NCBI RefSeq assembly: GCF_016862215.1 | Contig: NZ_BOMN01000086.1 | Location: forward strand, 152,163-216,162 | From: Winogradskya humida | Lineage (GTDB): Bacteria; Actinomycetota; Actinomycetes; Mycobacteriales; Micromonosporaceae | Direction of reading: 5' to 3' | DNA length: 64,000 nt | Part shown: positions 52,126 to 59,106 of the stretch, one piece after another | Layout: each line of letters starts with the position of its first letter | Numbering within the stretch: the stretch's first letter is position 1 | Notes under the pieces: model-generated | What the model was told of the DNA's origin: nothing | Database searches by the model: none | What the model saw: only the letters and a program-made list of their open reading frames with translations | Program-made: the position numbers and the translations under genes

Positions 52126-53563
52126 AGTTCCGGGGGTGGAGCAGGCCGAGCGCCGCTGCCGCGGCCCTGCCGTTGACCTCGCCGGCGCCGTAGGTCGTCA
52201 GGAACGCCCGGGCGCCGGTGGGGCGCCAATCGGACGGCCACCCCATCTCCACCACAACACCAGTATGGCGCCTGGTGAGCGATTCGATCAGGTACCGGTT
52301 CTCCTCGGTGCGGTGCAACCGTCTGCCGATGATCACGATGGGCCGTGATCCGGCCCGGGCGATGAGCTCATCGGCCGAGGTCGAGGCCGCTGCGATCGAC
52401 AGCGCGGGTACGCCGAGACCCCAGGGGACGCGGCCCTCGACGATGGTCGAGCCGGTGTGCAGCTTGATCACGAGGACGTCGCCGAAGTCCGCCACGGAAC
52501 CCTCGATGCGCAGCGCACGCCGGGCCACCTCCCAGCCGATGTCCGCGGCGGGGGCGAGCATCGCGGTGCGGGCGGCGGGGGTGAGTGCTGCCGTGCGGGC
52601 TGCGGCGTCCTCCAGGCGGGTGCGGGGGAGCCGGCCGTCACCGACCGCGGTGACGATGTCGGTGACCACGGTGGTGACGAGGGCGGGGGTGACGTGGGCG
52701 CCCAGGCAGAGCAGGTCGGCGCCCGCGGCCAACGCCAGCACCGCCGCCGGGCCGGGACCGCCGACAGCCCCGGCGGCGCCGCGCATTTCCAGGGCGTCCG
52801 TGATGATTGCGCCGCTGAACGCGTACTCATGGCGGAGAAGATCTTGCAGCACCGCGCGGGAGAATGTCGCCGGGCCCGCACCGGTCAGAGCCGGGATTCT
52901 CAGGTGTGCGGTCATGATCGCGGCTGTTCCGGCGGCGATGGCCGCGGCGAACGGCGGAAGGTCGCGCTCACGCAGCACCGCGAGGGGAGCGTCGACCACG
53001 GGCAGGTCGAGGTGGGAATCCGTGCGGGTCGCGCCGTGGCCGGGGAAATGCTTGGTGCAGGCCAGGACGCCGGCCGATTGCAGACCCGTGACCGCAGCTG
53101 CCGTGTGCCGGGCGACAAGGGCCGGGTCGGAGCCGAAGGAACGCGTACCGATGACGGGATTGTCGTCCGTGGTGTTGACGTCCGCCACGGGGGCGAAATT
53201 CAGGGTGATGCCGCACGCCGCCAGCTCAGAACCGATCGATGTGTACGCCGTCCGCGTCAGCAGAACATCGTCGACCACCCCGAGCGCCGCGTTCCCCGGG
53301 TACGCGCTGCCCGTCCGATGGGCAAGCCGGGTCACGTCGCCGCCCTCCTCGTCGGTGGCGATGAGCGCGTCCCGGCGTACCGATCGCAGTTGGGTGGTGA
53401 GATCGGCGACCTGAGCCGGACTTTCGATGTTCGTCCCGAAGAGGGTGACCCCGGCGAGCCCGTCCGCCAATGACCTGAGCAACCATTCCGGTACGTTTTT
53501 GCCGACAAAAGCCGCAAGAATGGTGCCCAGGGCGAGGCGTTGTAGCCCTGGGTCGATCGGCAT
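52124..53563 (-). CDS. Glycoside hydrolase family 3 (NagZ-like beta-N-acetylhexosaminidase)
   Basis: This 479-residue GH3 enzyme has a TIM-barrel domain with the NagZ-defining loop KHFPGHGATRTDSH near residue 195, whose His-Asp pair is the acid/base, and the nucleophile Asp in IITDALEMRG near 275. A C-terminal domain of about 150 residues follows. It should release GlcNAc or related residues from muropeptides or chitin fragments. No signal peptide is visible, so it is probably cytosolic recycling. ATG 53563 follows GGAAGG by five bases. It is divergent from a ROK repressor, the usual regulator type for such genes. Confidence 0.93.
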   Translation of the reverse strand: MPIDPGLQRLALGTILAAFVGKNVPEWLLRSLADGLAGVTLFGTNIESPAQVADLTTQLRSVRRDALIATDEEGGDVTRLAHRTGSAYPGNAALGVVDDVLLTRTAYTSIGSELAACGITLNFAPVADVNTTDDNPVIGTRSFGSDPALVARHTAAAVTGLQSAGVLACTKHFPGHGATRTDSHLDLPVVDAPLAVLRERDLPPFAAAIAAGTAAIMTAHLRIPALTGAGPATFSRAVLQDLLRHEYAFSGAIITDALEMRGAAGAVGGPGPAAVLALAAGADLLCLGAHVTPALVTTVVTDIVTAVGDGRLPRTRLEDAAARTAALTPAARTAMLAPAADIGWEVARRALRIEGSVADFGDVLVIKLHTGSTIVEGRVPWGLGVPALSIAAASTSADELIARAGSRPIVIIGRRLHRTEENRYLIESLTRRHTGVVVEMGWPSDWRPTGARAFLTTYGAGEVNGRAAAAALGLLHPRN

Positions 53564-53643
53564 GGTTACCTTCCCACCGATACGCTGCGGCGCGTCCGGA
53601 TACCGTGATAGCAAATCATCCTCAATACCTAGGGGACGTAGTT

Positions 53644-54822
53644 ATGGCCGCCACCCGCTTGCCGGGCACACCCAGGCTGCTGCGCGCGCTCAACGACCGC
53701 GCCGCGCTCGAGCTGCTGCTCGCGAAGGGGCCGCTGACCCGCGCCCAGCTCGGTGAGATGACCGGGCTGAGCAAGGTCACCGCCTCTCAGCTGGTCGAGC
53801 GGCTGGAGGAGCGCGGTCTCGTCCGCCGGGTCGGCGAGCAGGCCGGCGGGCGGGGACCCAACGCCCAGCTCTATGCGGTGACGCCCGGCAGCGCGTACGT
53901 CATCGGCGTCGAGGTCCTGCCCGACCGCGTCGTGGCGGCGTGCGCGGACATCACCGGCGAGATCGTCGGGCGCAGCGAGCAGTCCACCCAGGACATCGAG
54001 GACCCGGTCGGCGCCGTGCACAGCGCCGTCCTCGGGGCGGCGGCCGCGGCCGGCACCACGCTCGAGTCGGTACGCCGGGTCGTGCTCGGCACCCCCGGCC
54101 TGGTCGACCCGAAGACCAGCGAGGTCTCGTTCGCGTTCGACCTGCCGCGCTGGCACCGGGGCCTGCTCGCCGACCTGCGCAAGGACCTCAGCGTCCCGGT
54201 CGTCTTCGGCAACGACGTCAACCTGGTGGCCATCGCCGAGCAGCACGCCGGCGCGGCCAAGGGCGTCGACGACTTCGTGCTCATCTGGGTCGACCGCGGC
54301 GTCGGCCTGGCCACCGTCATCGACGGGCGGCTGCACCAGGGCAGCACGGGCGCGGCGGGCGAGATCGGCTACCTGCCGGTCGCGGGCACCGAGCCGCCGC
54401 ACAACGCCTCCCAGCGCGGCGTGAAGGGCGGCTTCCAGACGCTCGTCGCCGCCGACGCGGCCAAGGCGATCGGTAAGCAGTACGGCTTCAAGGGCGCCGA
54501 GGCGGCCGACGTGATCCGCGCCGCGCTGGCAGCCGGGGAGAAGGGCGCGCCGGTGCTCGACGAGCTCGCCCGCCGGCTCTCGCTCGGTGTCGCCGCGACC
54601 TGCGTCGTGCTCGACCCGCCGCTCGTGGTGCTCGCGGGCGAGGTCAGCCAGGCCGGTGGCACCGCGCTCGCCGAGCGGGTGCAGGCGGAGGTCGCCTCGA
54701 TCACCCTGGTCGCGCCGAAGGTCGTGGTGAGCGAGGTCGCCGTCGAACCGATCCTCAACGGCGCGCTCCTGGCGGCCCTGGACGCCGTCCGCGACGAAGT
54801 CTTCGGATCAACCACGGGGTGA
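53644..54822 (+). CDS. ROK family transcriptional regulator
   Basis: This 392-residue protein has an N-terminal winged helix (LTRAQLGEMTGLSKVTASQLVERL) at about residues 28-51 and a ROK sugar-kinase-like domain. The phosphate motif region GVEVLPDRVVAACADITG and GSTGAAGEIGYLPV are present. The Cys-rich zinc motif of typical ROK proteins is replaced by HNASQRGVKGGFQ, so zinc binding is doubtful. It likely represses the divergent hexosaminidase gene, and perhaps the downstream ABC ATPase and ribokinase, in response to an amino sugar or ribose-like ligand. ATG 53644 has AGGGGA in front. Confidence 0.93.
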   Translation: MAATRLPGTPRLLRALNDRAALELLLAKGPLTRAQLGEMTGLSKVTASQLVERLEERGLVRRVGEQAGGRGPNAQLYAVTPGSAYVIGVEVLPDRVVAACADITGEIVGRSEQSTQDIEDPVGAVHSAVLGAAAAAGTTLESVRRVVLGTPGLVDPKTSEVSFAFDLPRWHRGLLADLRKDLSVPVVFGNDVNLVAIAEQHAGAAKGVDDFVLIWVDRGVGLATVIDGRLHQGSTGAAGEIGYLPVAGTEPPHNASQRGVKGGFQTLVAADAAKAIGKQYGFKGAEAADVIRAALAAGEKGAPVLDELARRLSLGVAATCVVLDPPLVVLAGEVSQAGGTALAERVQAEVASITLVAPKVVVSEVAVEPILNGALLAALDAVRDEVFGSTTG

Positions 54823-54872
54823 GCCTCGGCACGCCGTCTTATCCCGGGCGGCGTGCGTGGTTGGATGGACGC

Positions 54873-55688
54873 GTGCTCGACGCAGCGACCCCCACACCCC
54901 CCGACGACGACACCGTCATCTCCTTCGACCGGGTGAGTGTCATCCGCGGCGGCAACTATCTGCTGCGGAGTCTCACCTGGCAGGTCGAGCTCGACGAGCG
55001 GTGGGTGATCCTGGGCCCGAACGGCGCCGGGAAGACCACTTTGCTCAATCTCTCCTCCGCGCGGCTGCACCCGTCCCAGGGTGTGGCGTGGGTGCTGGGG
55101 GAGCGGCTCGGCCGGACCGACGTCAACGAGCTGCGGACCCGGGTCGGCATCACGACCGGTCAGCTCGCCGAGCGGGTGCCGCCGGCCGAGCGGGTCCTCG
55201 ACGTCGTGGTCACCGCCGCGTGGTCGGTGGTCGGCCGCTGGCGGGAGAGCTACGACCCGCAGGACGAGGCCCGCGCCCGGCAGCTGCTGGAGCAGATGGG
55301 CATGGGCGGGCTCACCGACCGCGAGTTCGGCACCCTGAGCGAGGGTGAGAAGAAGCGCACCCAGATCGCCCGTGCGCTGATGACCGACCCCGAGCTGATG
55401 CTGCTCGACGAGCCGACCGCCGGGCTCGACCTGGGTGGCCGCGAGGACCTGCTGGCCCGGCTGACCGAGCTGGCCGAGGACCCGGACGCCCCGGCCATGG
55501 TGCTGGTCACCCATCACGTCGAGGAGATTCCGCCCGGCTTCACCCACGCGCTGCTGCTGCGCGAGGGTACGGTCGTGGCGTCCGGGCTGCTCGGCGAGGT
55601 GCTGACCGCGGACAACCTGTCCAAGACGTTCGGCCTGCCGCTGGCCATCCAGCGTCACGGCGACCGCTACACGGCCCGCGCGGCCTAG
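54873..55688 (+). CDS. ABC ATPase, YlmA-like, no permease nearby
   Basis: This 271-residue ABC ATPase has Walker A GPNGAGKTT near 50, Q-loop TTGQLAERV, signature LSEGEKKRT near 165 and Walker B LMLLDEPTAGLD near 182. The H-loop VTHHVEEIPPGFTHAL is a sequence I recall from YlmA/ModF-type ATPases. No membrane partner is adjacent, which fits that class. GTG 54873 is chosen; upstream in-frame codons lie in the ROK-gene spacer. It follows the ROK gene by 50 bases and precedes ribokinase by nine, suggesting one transcript. Confidence 0.9.
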   Translation: MLDAATPTPPDDDTVISFDRVSVIRGGNYLLRSLTWQVELDERWVILGPNGAGKTTLLNLSSARLHPSQGVAWVLGERLGRTDVNELRTRVGITTGQLAERVPPAERVLDVVVTAAWSVVGRWRESYDPQDEARARQLLEQMGMGGLTDREFGTLSEGEKKRTQIARALMTDPELMLLDEPTAGLDLGGREDLLARLTELAEDPDAPAMVLVTHHVEEIPPGFTHALLLREGTVVASGLLGEVLTADNLSKTFGLPLAIQRHGDRYTARAA

Positions 55689-55697
55689 GGATCACAC

Positions 55698-56609
55698 ATG
55701 GCCGACTCCTTGCCGCGGATCGTCGTCGCGGGCAGCGCCAACATGGATCTGGTGGGGCTGGCCGAGCGCCTGCCGCTGCCCGGCGAGACGGTCCTCGGCG
55801 ACGACTTCATGATGACGCCGGGTGGTAAGGGCGCCAACCAGGCGATCGCCGCCGCCCGGGCCGGTGGCAGCTGCGCGTTCCTCGGCGCGATCGGCTCGGA
55901 CGCGTTCGGGGTGACCATCAAGGCCCGGCTGAACGCGTCCGGCGTGGACACCACGCACGTCCGCACCAGCTACGGCTCGTCCGGTGTGGCGGTCATCATG
56001 GTCGACCGCGCCGGCGAGAACACCATCATGGTCAGCCCGGGCGCCAACAGCACCTTCGCCGGTCTCAGCGCCGCGGAGGAGGCGGTGATCGCCGAGGGCG
56101 ACGTGTTGATCTGCCAGCAGGAGATCCCGGTCGAGACGGTGACCGCGGCGGCGAAGGCGGCGCGCGAGGGCGGCACCCGGACGATCCTGAACGCCGCACC
56201 GGCCCGGCACCTGCCGCCGGAGCTGCTGTCGGTGATCGACCTGCTCGTGGTCAACGAGGGCGAGGCCACGGCGATCACCCGGACCGACGAGGCCGACATG
56301 GGCGCGCTTCTCGAGCTGGTCCCGAGGGTGGTCCTCACCCTCAGCGGCAAGGGCTCCTGGTACGCCGACCGCGACGGCGCCGACGAACGCATCCCGCCGT
56401 TCCAGGTGGACGTCGTCGACACGACCGCCGCGGGTGACGCGTTCACCGGGGCGCTGGCCGTTGCCTGGGGCGAGGGCAGGGACCTGGTCGAGGCGGTCCG
56501 CTGGGCCAACGCGGCGGGCGCGGCTTGCGTACGCAAAGTCGGTGCCTCTAATGCCCTACCGTCGCGTGCTGACATCGACGCGCTGTATGCGAAGGGTACC
56601 GCCGCCTAG
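55698..56609 (+). CDS. rbsK: Ribokinase (PfkB family)
   Basis: This 303-residue kinase phosphorylates ribose, or a related sugar, at O5 with ATP. It shows the N-terminal AGSANMDLVGLAERLPLPGE, the substrate motif GGKGANQAIAAARAG near 43, the NEGEA segment and the anion-hole/catalytic DTTAAGDAFTGAL near 248 with the base Asp. Sequence and length suit ribokinase rather than fructokinase, though specificity is inferred. ATG 55698 follows the ABC ATPase stop by nine bases. Its stop overlaps that of a minus-strand gene fragment by three bases. Confidence 0.93.
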   Translation: MADSLPRIVVAGSANMDLVGLAERLPLPGETVLGDDFMMTPGGKGANQAIAAARAGGSCAFLGAIGSDAFGVTIKARLNASGVDTTHVRTSYGSSGVAVIMVDRAGENTIMVSPGANSTFAGLSAAEEAVIAEGDVLICQQEIPVETVTAAAKAAREGGTRTILNAAPARHLPPELLSVIDLLVVNEGEATAITRTDEADMGALLELVPRVVLTLSGKGSWYADRDGADERIPPFQVDVVDTTAAGDAFTGALAVAWGEGRDLVEAVRWANAAGAACVRKVGASNALPSRADIDALYAKGTAA

Positions 56610-56731
56610 GACTGGCGGGCCATGCTGACGAAGCGGTAGACCTCGCCGCAGAGCACCTCGGCGAGGTTGCTCAGCCCGGGATGCCGGTCGGGGCGACCGT
56701 GGTGGCCTTCATGATGTCCCGATCGTGCCGG
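56606..56731 (-). pseudogene. C-terminal fragment of an unknown gene
   Basis: The frame ending at TAG 56606-56608 reads GHHEGHHGRPDRHPG followed by LSNLAEVLCGEVYRFVSMARQ, which looks like a true protein end. Just upstream in frame lies a TAA beside the DoxX gene end, and no start codon precedes the ordered part. I read it as a remnant; the family is not recognised. Confidence 0.35.
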
Positions 56732-56737
56732 ATATTT

Positions 56738-57118
56738 TTATATCTTTTTCACTTTTCCGGCGACTTGCAACCCCCACAGGACCAACGGCACCTGCAATGG
56801 AAGACGGCCGTAGGCGATCGCTCGCTTGGCCGGCGAGGCGTGCCGCCAGTCAACGGCCATCTTGACGTTGGCGGGGAAGACCGCCGCGAAGAGCCCGGCC
56901 GCGGCCAGGCCACCCAGGGCGCGTGTCCGCGGCACGGCGATCGCGGCGGCGATGGCCAGTTCGGCGGCGCCGCTGACGTACGTGTAGGTGCGCCGGCTGC
57001 CGGGCAGGGAGCGCGGCACGATCCGGTCGAAGGGGCGCGGCTTCGCGAAGTGCAGCACTCCGCTGGTGGCGAGCACCCCCGCGAGCGCCAGCGCCTGAAT
57101 CGTGTCTTTCCTTGTCAC
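56738..57118 (-). CDS. DoxX-like membrane protein
   Basis: This 126-residue membrane protein has four short helices, as in the DoxX/DoxD family. Features are ALAGVLATSGVLHFAKPRPFD (first helix and the HF-xxP-xxFD motif), AAELAIAAAIAVP, AAAGLFAAVFPANVKMAVDW and a final LPLQVPLVLWGLQVAG. Members act in redox or quinone-linked membrane functions; the role here is unknown. GTG 57118 follows GGAGG by six bases. The ribosome binding site and start lie in one copy of a 26-base duplication whose other copy carries the stop of the upstream gene. Confidence 0.88.
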   Translation of the reverse strand: MTRKDTIQALALAGVLATSGVLHFAKPRPFDRIVPRSLPGSRRTYTYVSGAAELAIAAAIAVPRTRALGGLAAAGLFAAVFPANVKMAVDWRHASPAKRAIAYGRLPLQVPLVLWGLQVAGKVKKI

Positions 57119-57165
57119 GCCTGGCCTCCTTGGGAAAGGGTCACGCCTGGTCTCCTTGGGAAACG
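57114..57165. repeat. 26-bp tandem duplication at a gene junction
   Basis: Copies at 57114-57139 and 57140-57165 differ at a few bases. On the minus strand each reads CCAAGGAG...CAGGCGTGA. One copy supplies the stop of the DUF6232-like gene and the other the Shine-Dalgarno sequence and GTG of the DoxX-like gene. Confidence 0.88.
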
Positions 57166-57617
57166 GTGTCCTGGTCCAGTGCGCGTTGCAGCGCCCGGTA
57201 GATCTGTCCGAAGCGCTGCCGGTTGTTCGATCGCAGCAGCAGCACCCGGGTGCCGCGCACCTCCGCCCAGATCTCGAGCGGGTGGCTGCCCCGGTCGTGG
57301 GAGCGGTCCACGAACTCCAGCAGCACGTCGGCGAGGGGGAGTGCGACCAGCCCGATCAGGATGCCACCACCGACCAGGGCGATGGTCACGGCGGTCGAGG
57401 CCTCGACCAGCACGGCGATCGAGATGCCGATCGCACCGATCAGCACGGGAATGAGGACGGCGAGCCCGAGCACGCCCCGCCCGGCCACCGCCGACCACTG
57501 TCGCCGCCCGCGGGAGTGCCAGACACGCGCGAGGTCGCTCAGCCGGTAATCGCGGCCGTCCATCCGGATCCCGGTCGACGTCACCAGCACGTCCCCGTCC
57601 CGGTAATAAGTGATCAT
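57141..57617 (-). CDS. DUF6232-like membrane protein
   Basis: This 158-residue protein starts with MITYYRDGDVLVTSTGIRMDG and YRLSDLARVWH, the pattern I associate with the actinobacterial DUF6232 family. Two membrane helices follow (GVLGLAVLIPVLIGAIGIS and AVTIALVGGGILIGLVALPL), then a cytoplasmic strand-rich end (EIWAEVRGTRVLLLRSNN). The function is unknown. It is upstream of and probably co-transcribed with the DoxX-like gene. The last residues (VSQGDQA) come from the duplicated 26-base unit. Confidence 0.85.
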   Translation of the reverse strand: MITYYRDGDVLVTSTGIRMDGRDYRLSDLARVWHSRGRRQWSAVAGRGVLGLAVLIPVLIGAIGISIAVLVEASTAVTIALVGGGILIGLVALPLADVLLEFVDRSHDRGSHPLEIWAEVRGTRVLLLRSNNRQRFGQIYRALQRALDQDTVSQGDQA

Positions 57618-57704
57618 GGCGCCTCCCTCGTCCCGAATGGTAGTTACCCGCGGGCCCGCGCCTTACCCTGTCGAGGACGTTAACGATCGATCGGGAGGCA
57701 TCTG

Positions 57705-58478
57705 GTGGGCGAGTTCGTGGAGCTGGAGATCAACGAGGCGATCGGGACGATCCGGTTGGGCAGGCCCCCGATGAACGCGCTCAACACCCAGATCCAGGAG
57801 GAGCTCAGGGAGGCCGCACGGGTCGCGGCCGCGACACCCGAGGTCCGTGCCGTCATCGTGTACGGCGGGGAGAAGGTCTTCGCCGCCGGTGCCGACATCA
57901 CCGAGTTCACCACCACGACCTTTCAGGAGATGACCGTACGCGCGGAGGCGCTGTCCGGTGCCTTCGACGCGGTCGCCCGGATCCCCAAGCCGGTAGTCGC
58001 CGCGATCACCGGTTATGCCCTCGGAGGCGGTTGCGAGCTGGCGCTGGCCTGCGACTGGCGGGTCGTCGCGGAGGACGCCAAGCTCGGGCAGCCCGAGATC
58101 AAGCTGGGCATCATCCCCGGTGCGGGCGGCACGCAGCGGCTGGCTCGGCTCGTCGGACCGGCCCGGGCCAAGGACCTGATCTTCTCGGGCCGCATGGTCG
58201 ACGCCGAGGAGGCGCTGCGGATCGGTCTCGCTGACCGGGTCGTTCCGGCAGCCGAGGTGTACGCCGCCGCGGTTGAGCTCGTCCGGCCGTACCTCACCGG
58301 TCCGGCACTGGCTCTGCGCGCGGCGAAGCAGGCCATCGACAGCGGCCTGAACATGGATCTCGCCTCGGGGCTCGCGCTGGAGAGCCACCTTTTCGCGGGT
58401 CTGTTCGCGACCGACGACCGGGTCGAGGGCACCACGGCCTTCGTCGAGAAGCGGAAGCCGACATTTACCGGAAAGTGA
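57705..58478 (+). CDS. Enoyl-CoA hydratase
   Basis: This 257-residue crotonase hydrates 2-trans-enoyl-CoA to 3-hydroxyacyl-CoA in beta-oxidation. The oxyanion-hole loop GADITEF is present, and both catalytic Glu residues are found: GGGCELALACD near 113 and QPEIKLGIIPGAGGTQRL near 133. All residues for hydratase activity are kept. GTG 57705 follows GGGAGG. The gene stands alone between the DUF6232-like gene and the small anchored protein. It fits with the dehydrogenase and thiolase in this window. Confidence 0.95.
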   Translation: MGEFVELEINEAIGTIRLGRPPMNALNTQIQEELREAARVAAATPEVRAVIVYGGEKVFAAGADITEFTTTTFQEMTVRAEALSGAFDAVARIPKPVVAAITGYALGGGCELALACDWRVVAEDAKLGQPEIKLGIIPGAGGTQRLARLVGPARAKDLIFSGRMVDAEEALRIGLADRVVPAAEVYAAAVELVRPYLTGPALALRAAKQAIDSGLNMDLASGLALESHLFAGLFATDDRVEGTTAFVEKRKPTFTGK

Positions 58479-58539
58479 TCATGGTATTACCGAGAGGGGA
58501 TCTCGCGGATATCGATCTGTTGCCATAAAGTTCCCCTCT

Positions 58540-59055
58540 GTGACGATGCCTGGGGTGGGCGCGACATCGGTGAGGCGGACGGTGACCGTCGCCGTGATGC
58601 TGGTCGTCGGTCAGGCGCTGCTCTGCGGTGTGATCGGGTTTGTCACTTTCGGCGGCAAGCAGGAACACCTCTCGGCGGCGCCGCGCACCGCGGACGCTCC
58701 GGTCGTGGTGGATCCGAAGCCGGTGGACCCGCACCCGTCGAGTCGCGCCACCTCGGCGCCGCCCTCCTCCGGCATGGCCTCGCGCCGCCTCACGCGTTCC
58801 CAGCGCCCCACTACGCCTCCGCCGGTCTCGACACCTCCTTCTTCCCCTCCTGCACTCACCCCCTTTGTTGCTACCTCTCCTCCCTCTACCACCACGCCTC
58901 CCGACTTGGCGCTGCTGCCGCCGGAGAAGGACGACGCGCCGGTGGTCCGGGAAATCTGTGAGATCGAGGGCAGCACCGGCCGGACCAAGGACGGGCAGGC
59001 AGTCCGGTGCACCCGCGGCCACGACGGCCGCCTTCGCTGGCGACCGGTGCGGTAA
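58540..59055 (+). CDS. Single-pass membrane protein with Pro-rich linker, hypothetical
   Basis: This 171-residue protein has a short basic N-terminus, one membrane helix (VAVMLVVGQALLCGVIGFVTF) at about 18-38 and a Pro/Ser/Thr-rich linker of about 80 residues. The small C-terminal domain has two Cys (ICEIEGSTGRTKDGQ and VRCTRGHDGRLRW), which could form a disulfide outside the cell. A TAAAGT box eight bases before GTG 58540 suggests a leaderless message; ATG 58546 is an alternative. The family is unknown. It precedes the membrane-anchored Hsp70. Confidence 0.75.
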   Translation: MTMPGVGATSVRRTVTVAVMLVVGQALLCGVIGFVTFGGKQEHLSAAPRTADAPVVVDPKPVDPHPSSRATSAPPSSGMASRRLTRSQRPTTPPPVSTPPSSPPALTPFVATSPPSTTTPPDLALLPPEKDDAPVVREICEIEGSTGRTKDGQAVRCTRGHDGRLRWRPVR

Positions 59056-59093
59056 CGCGCCCTTGCCCTGATCAACTCGTGTGCGCCACCCCT

Positions 59094-59099
59094 TACACT
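59094..59099 (+). promoter_or_regulatory. Putative -10 element of the Hsp70-like gene (leaderless)
   Basis: TACACT lies seven bases before ATG 59107, with no Shine-Dalgarno sequence. Confidence 0.5.
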
Positions 59100-59106
59100 G
59101 GCGCGC

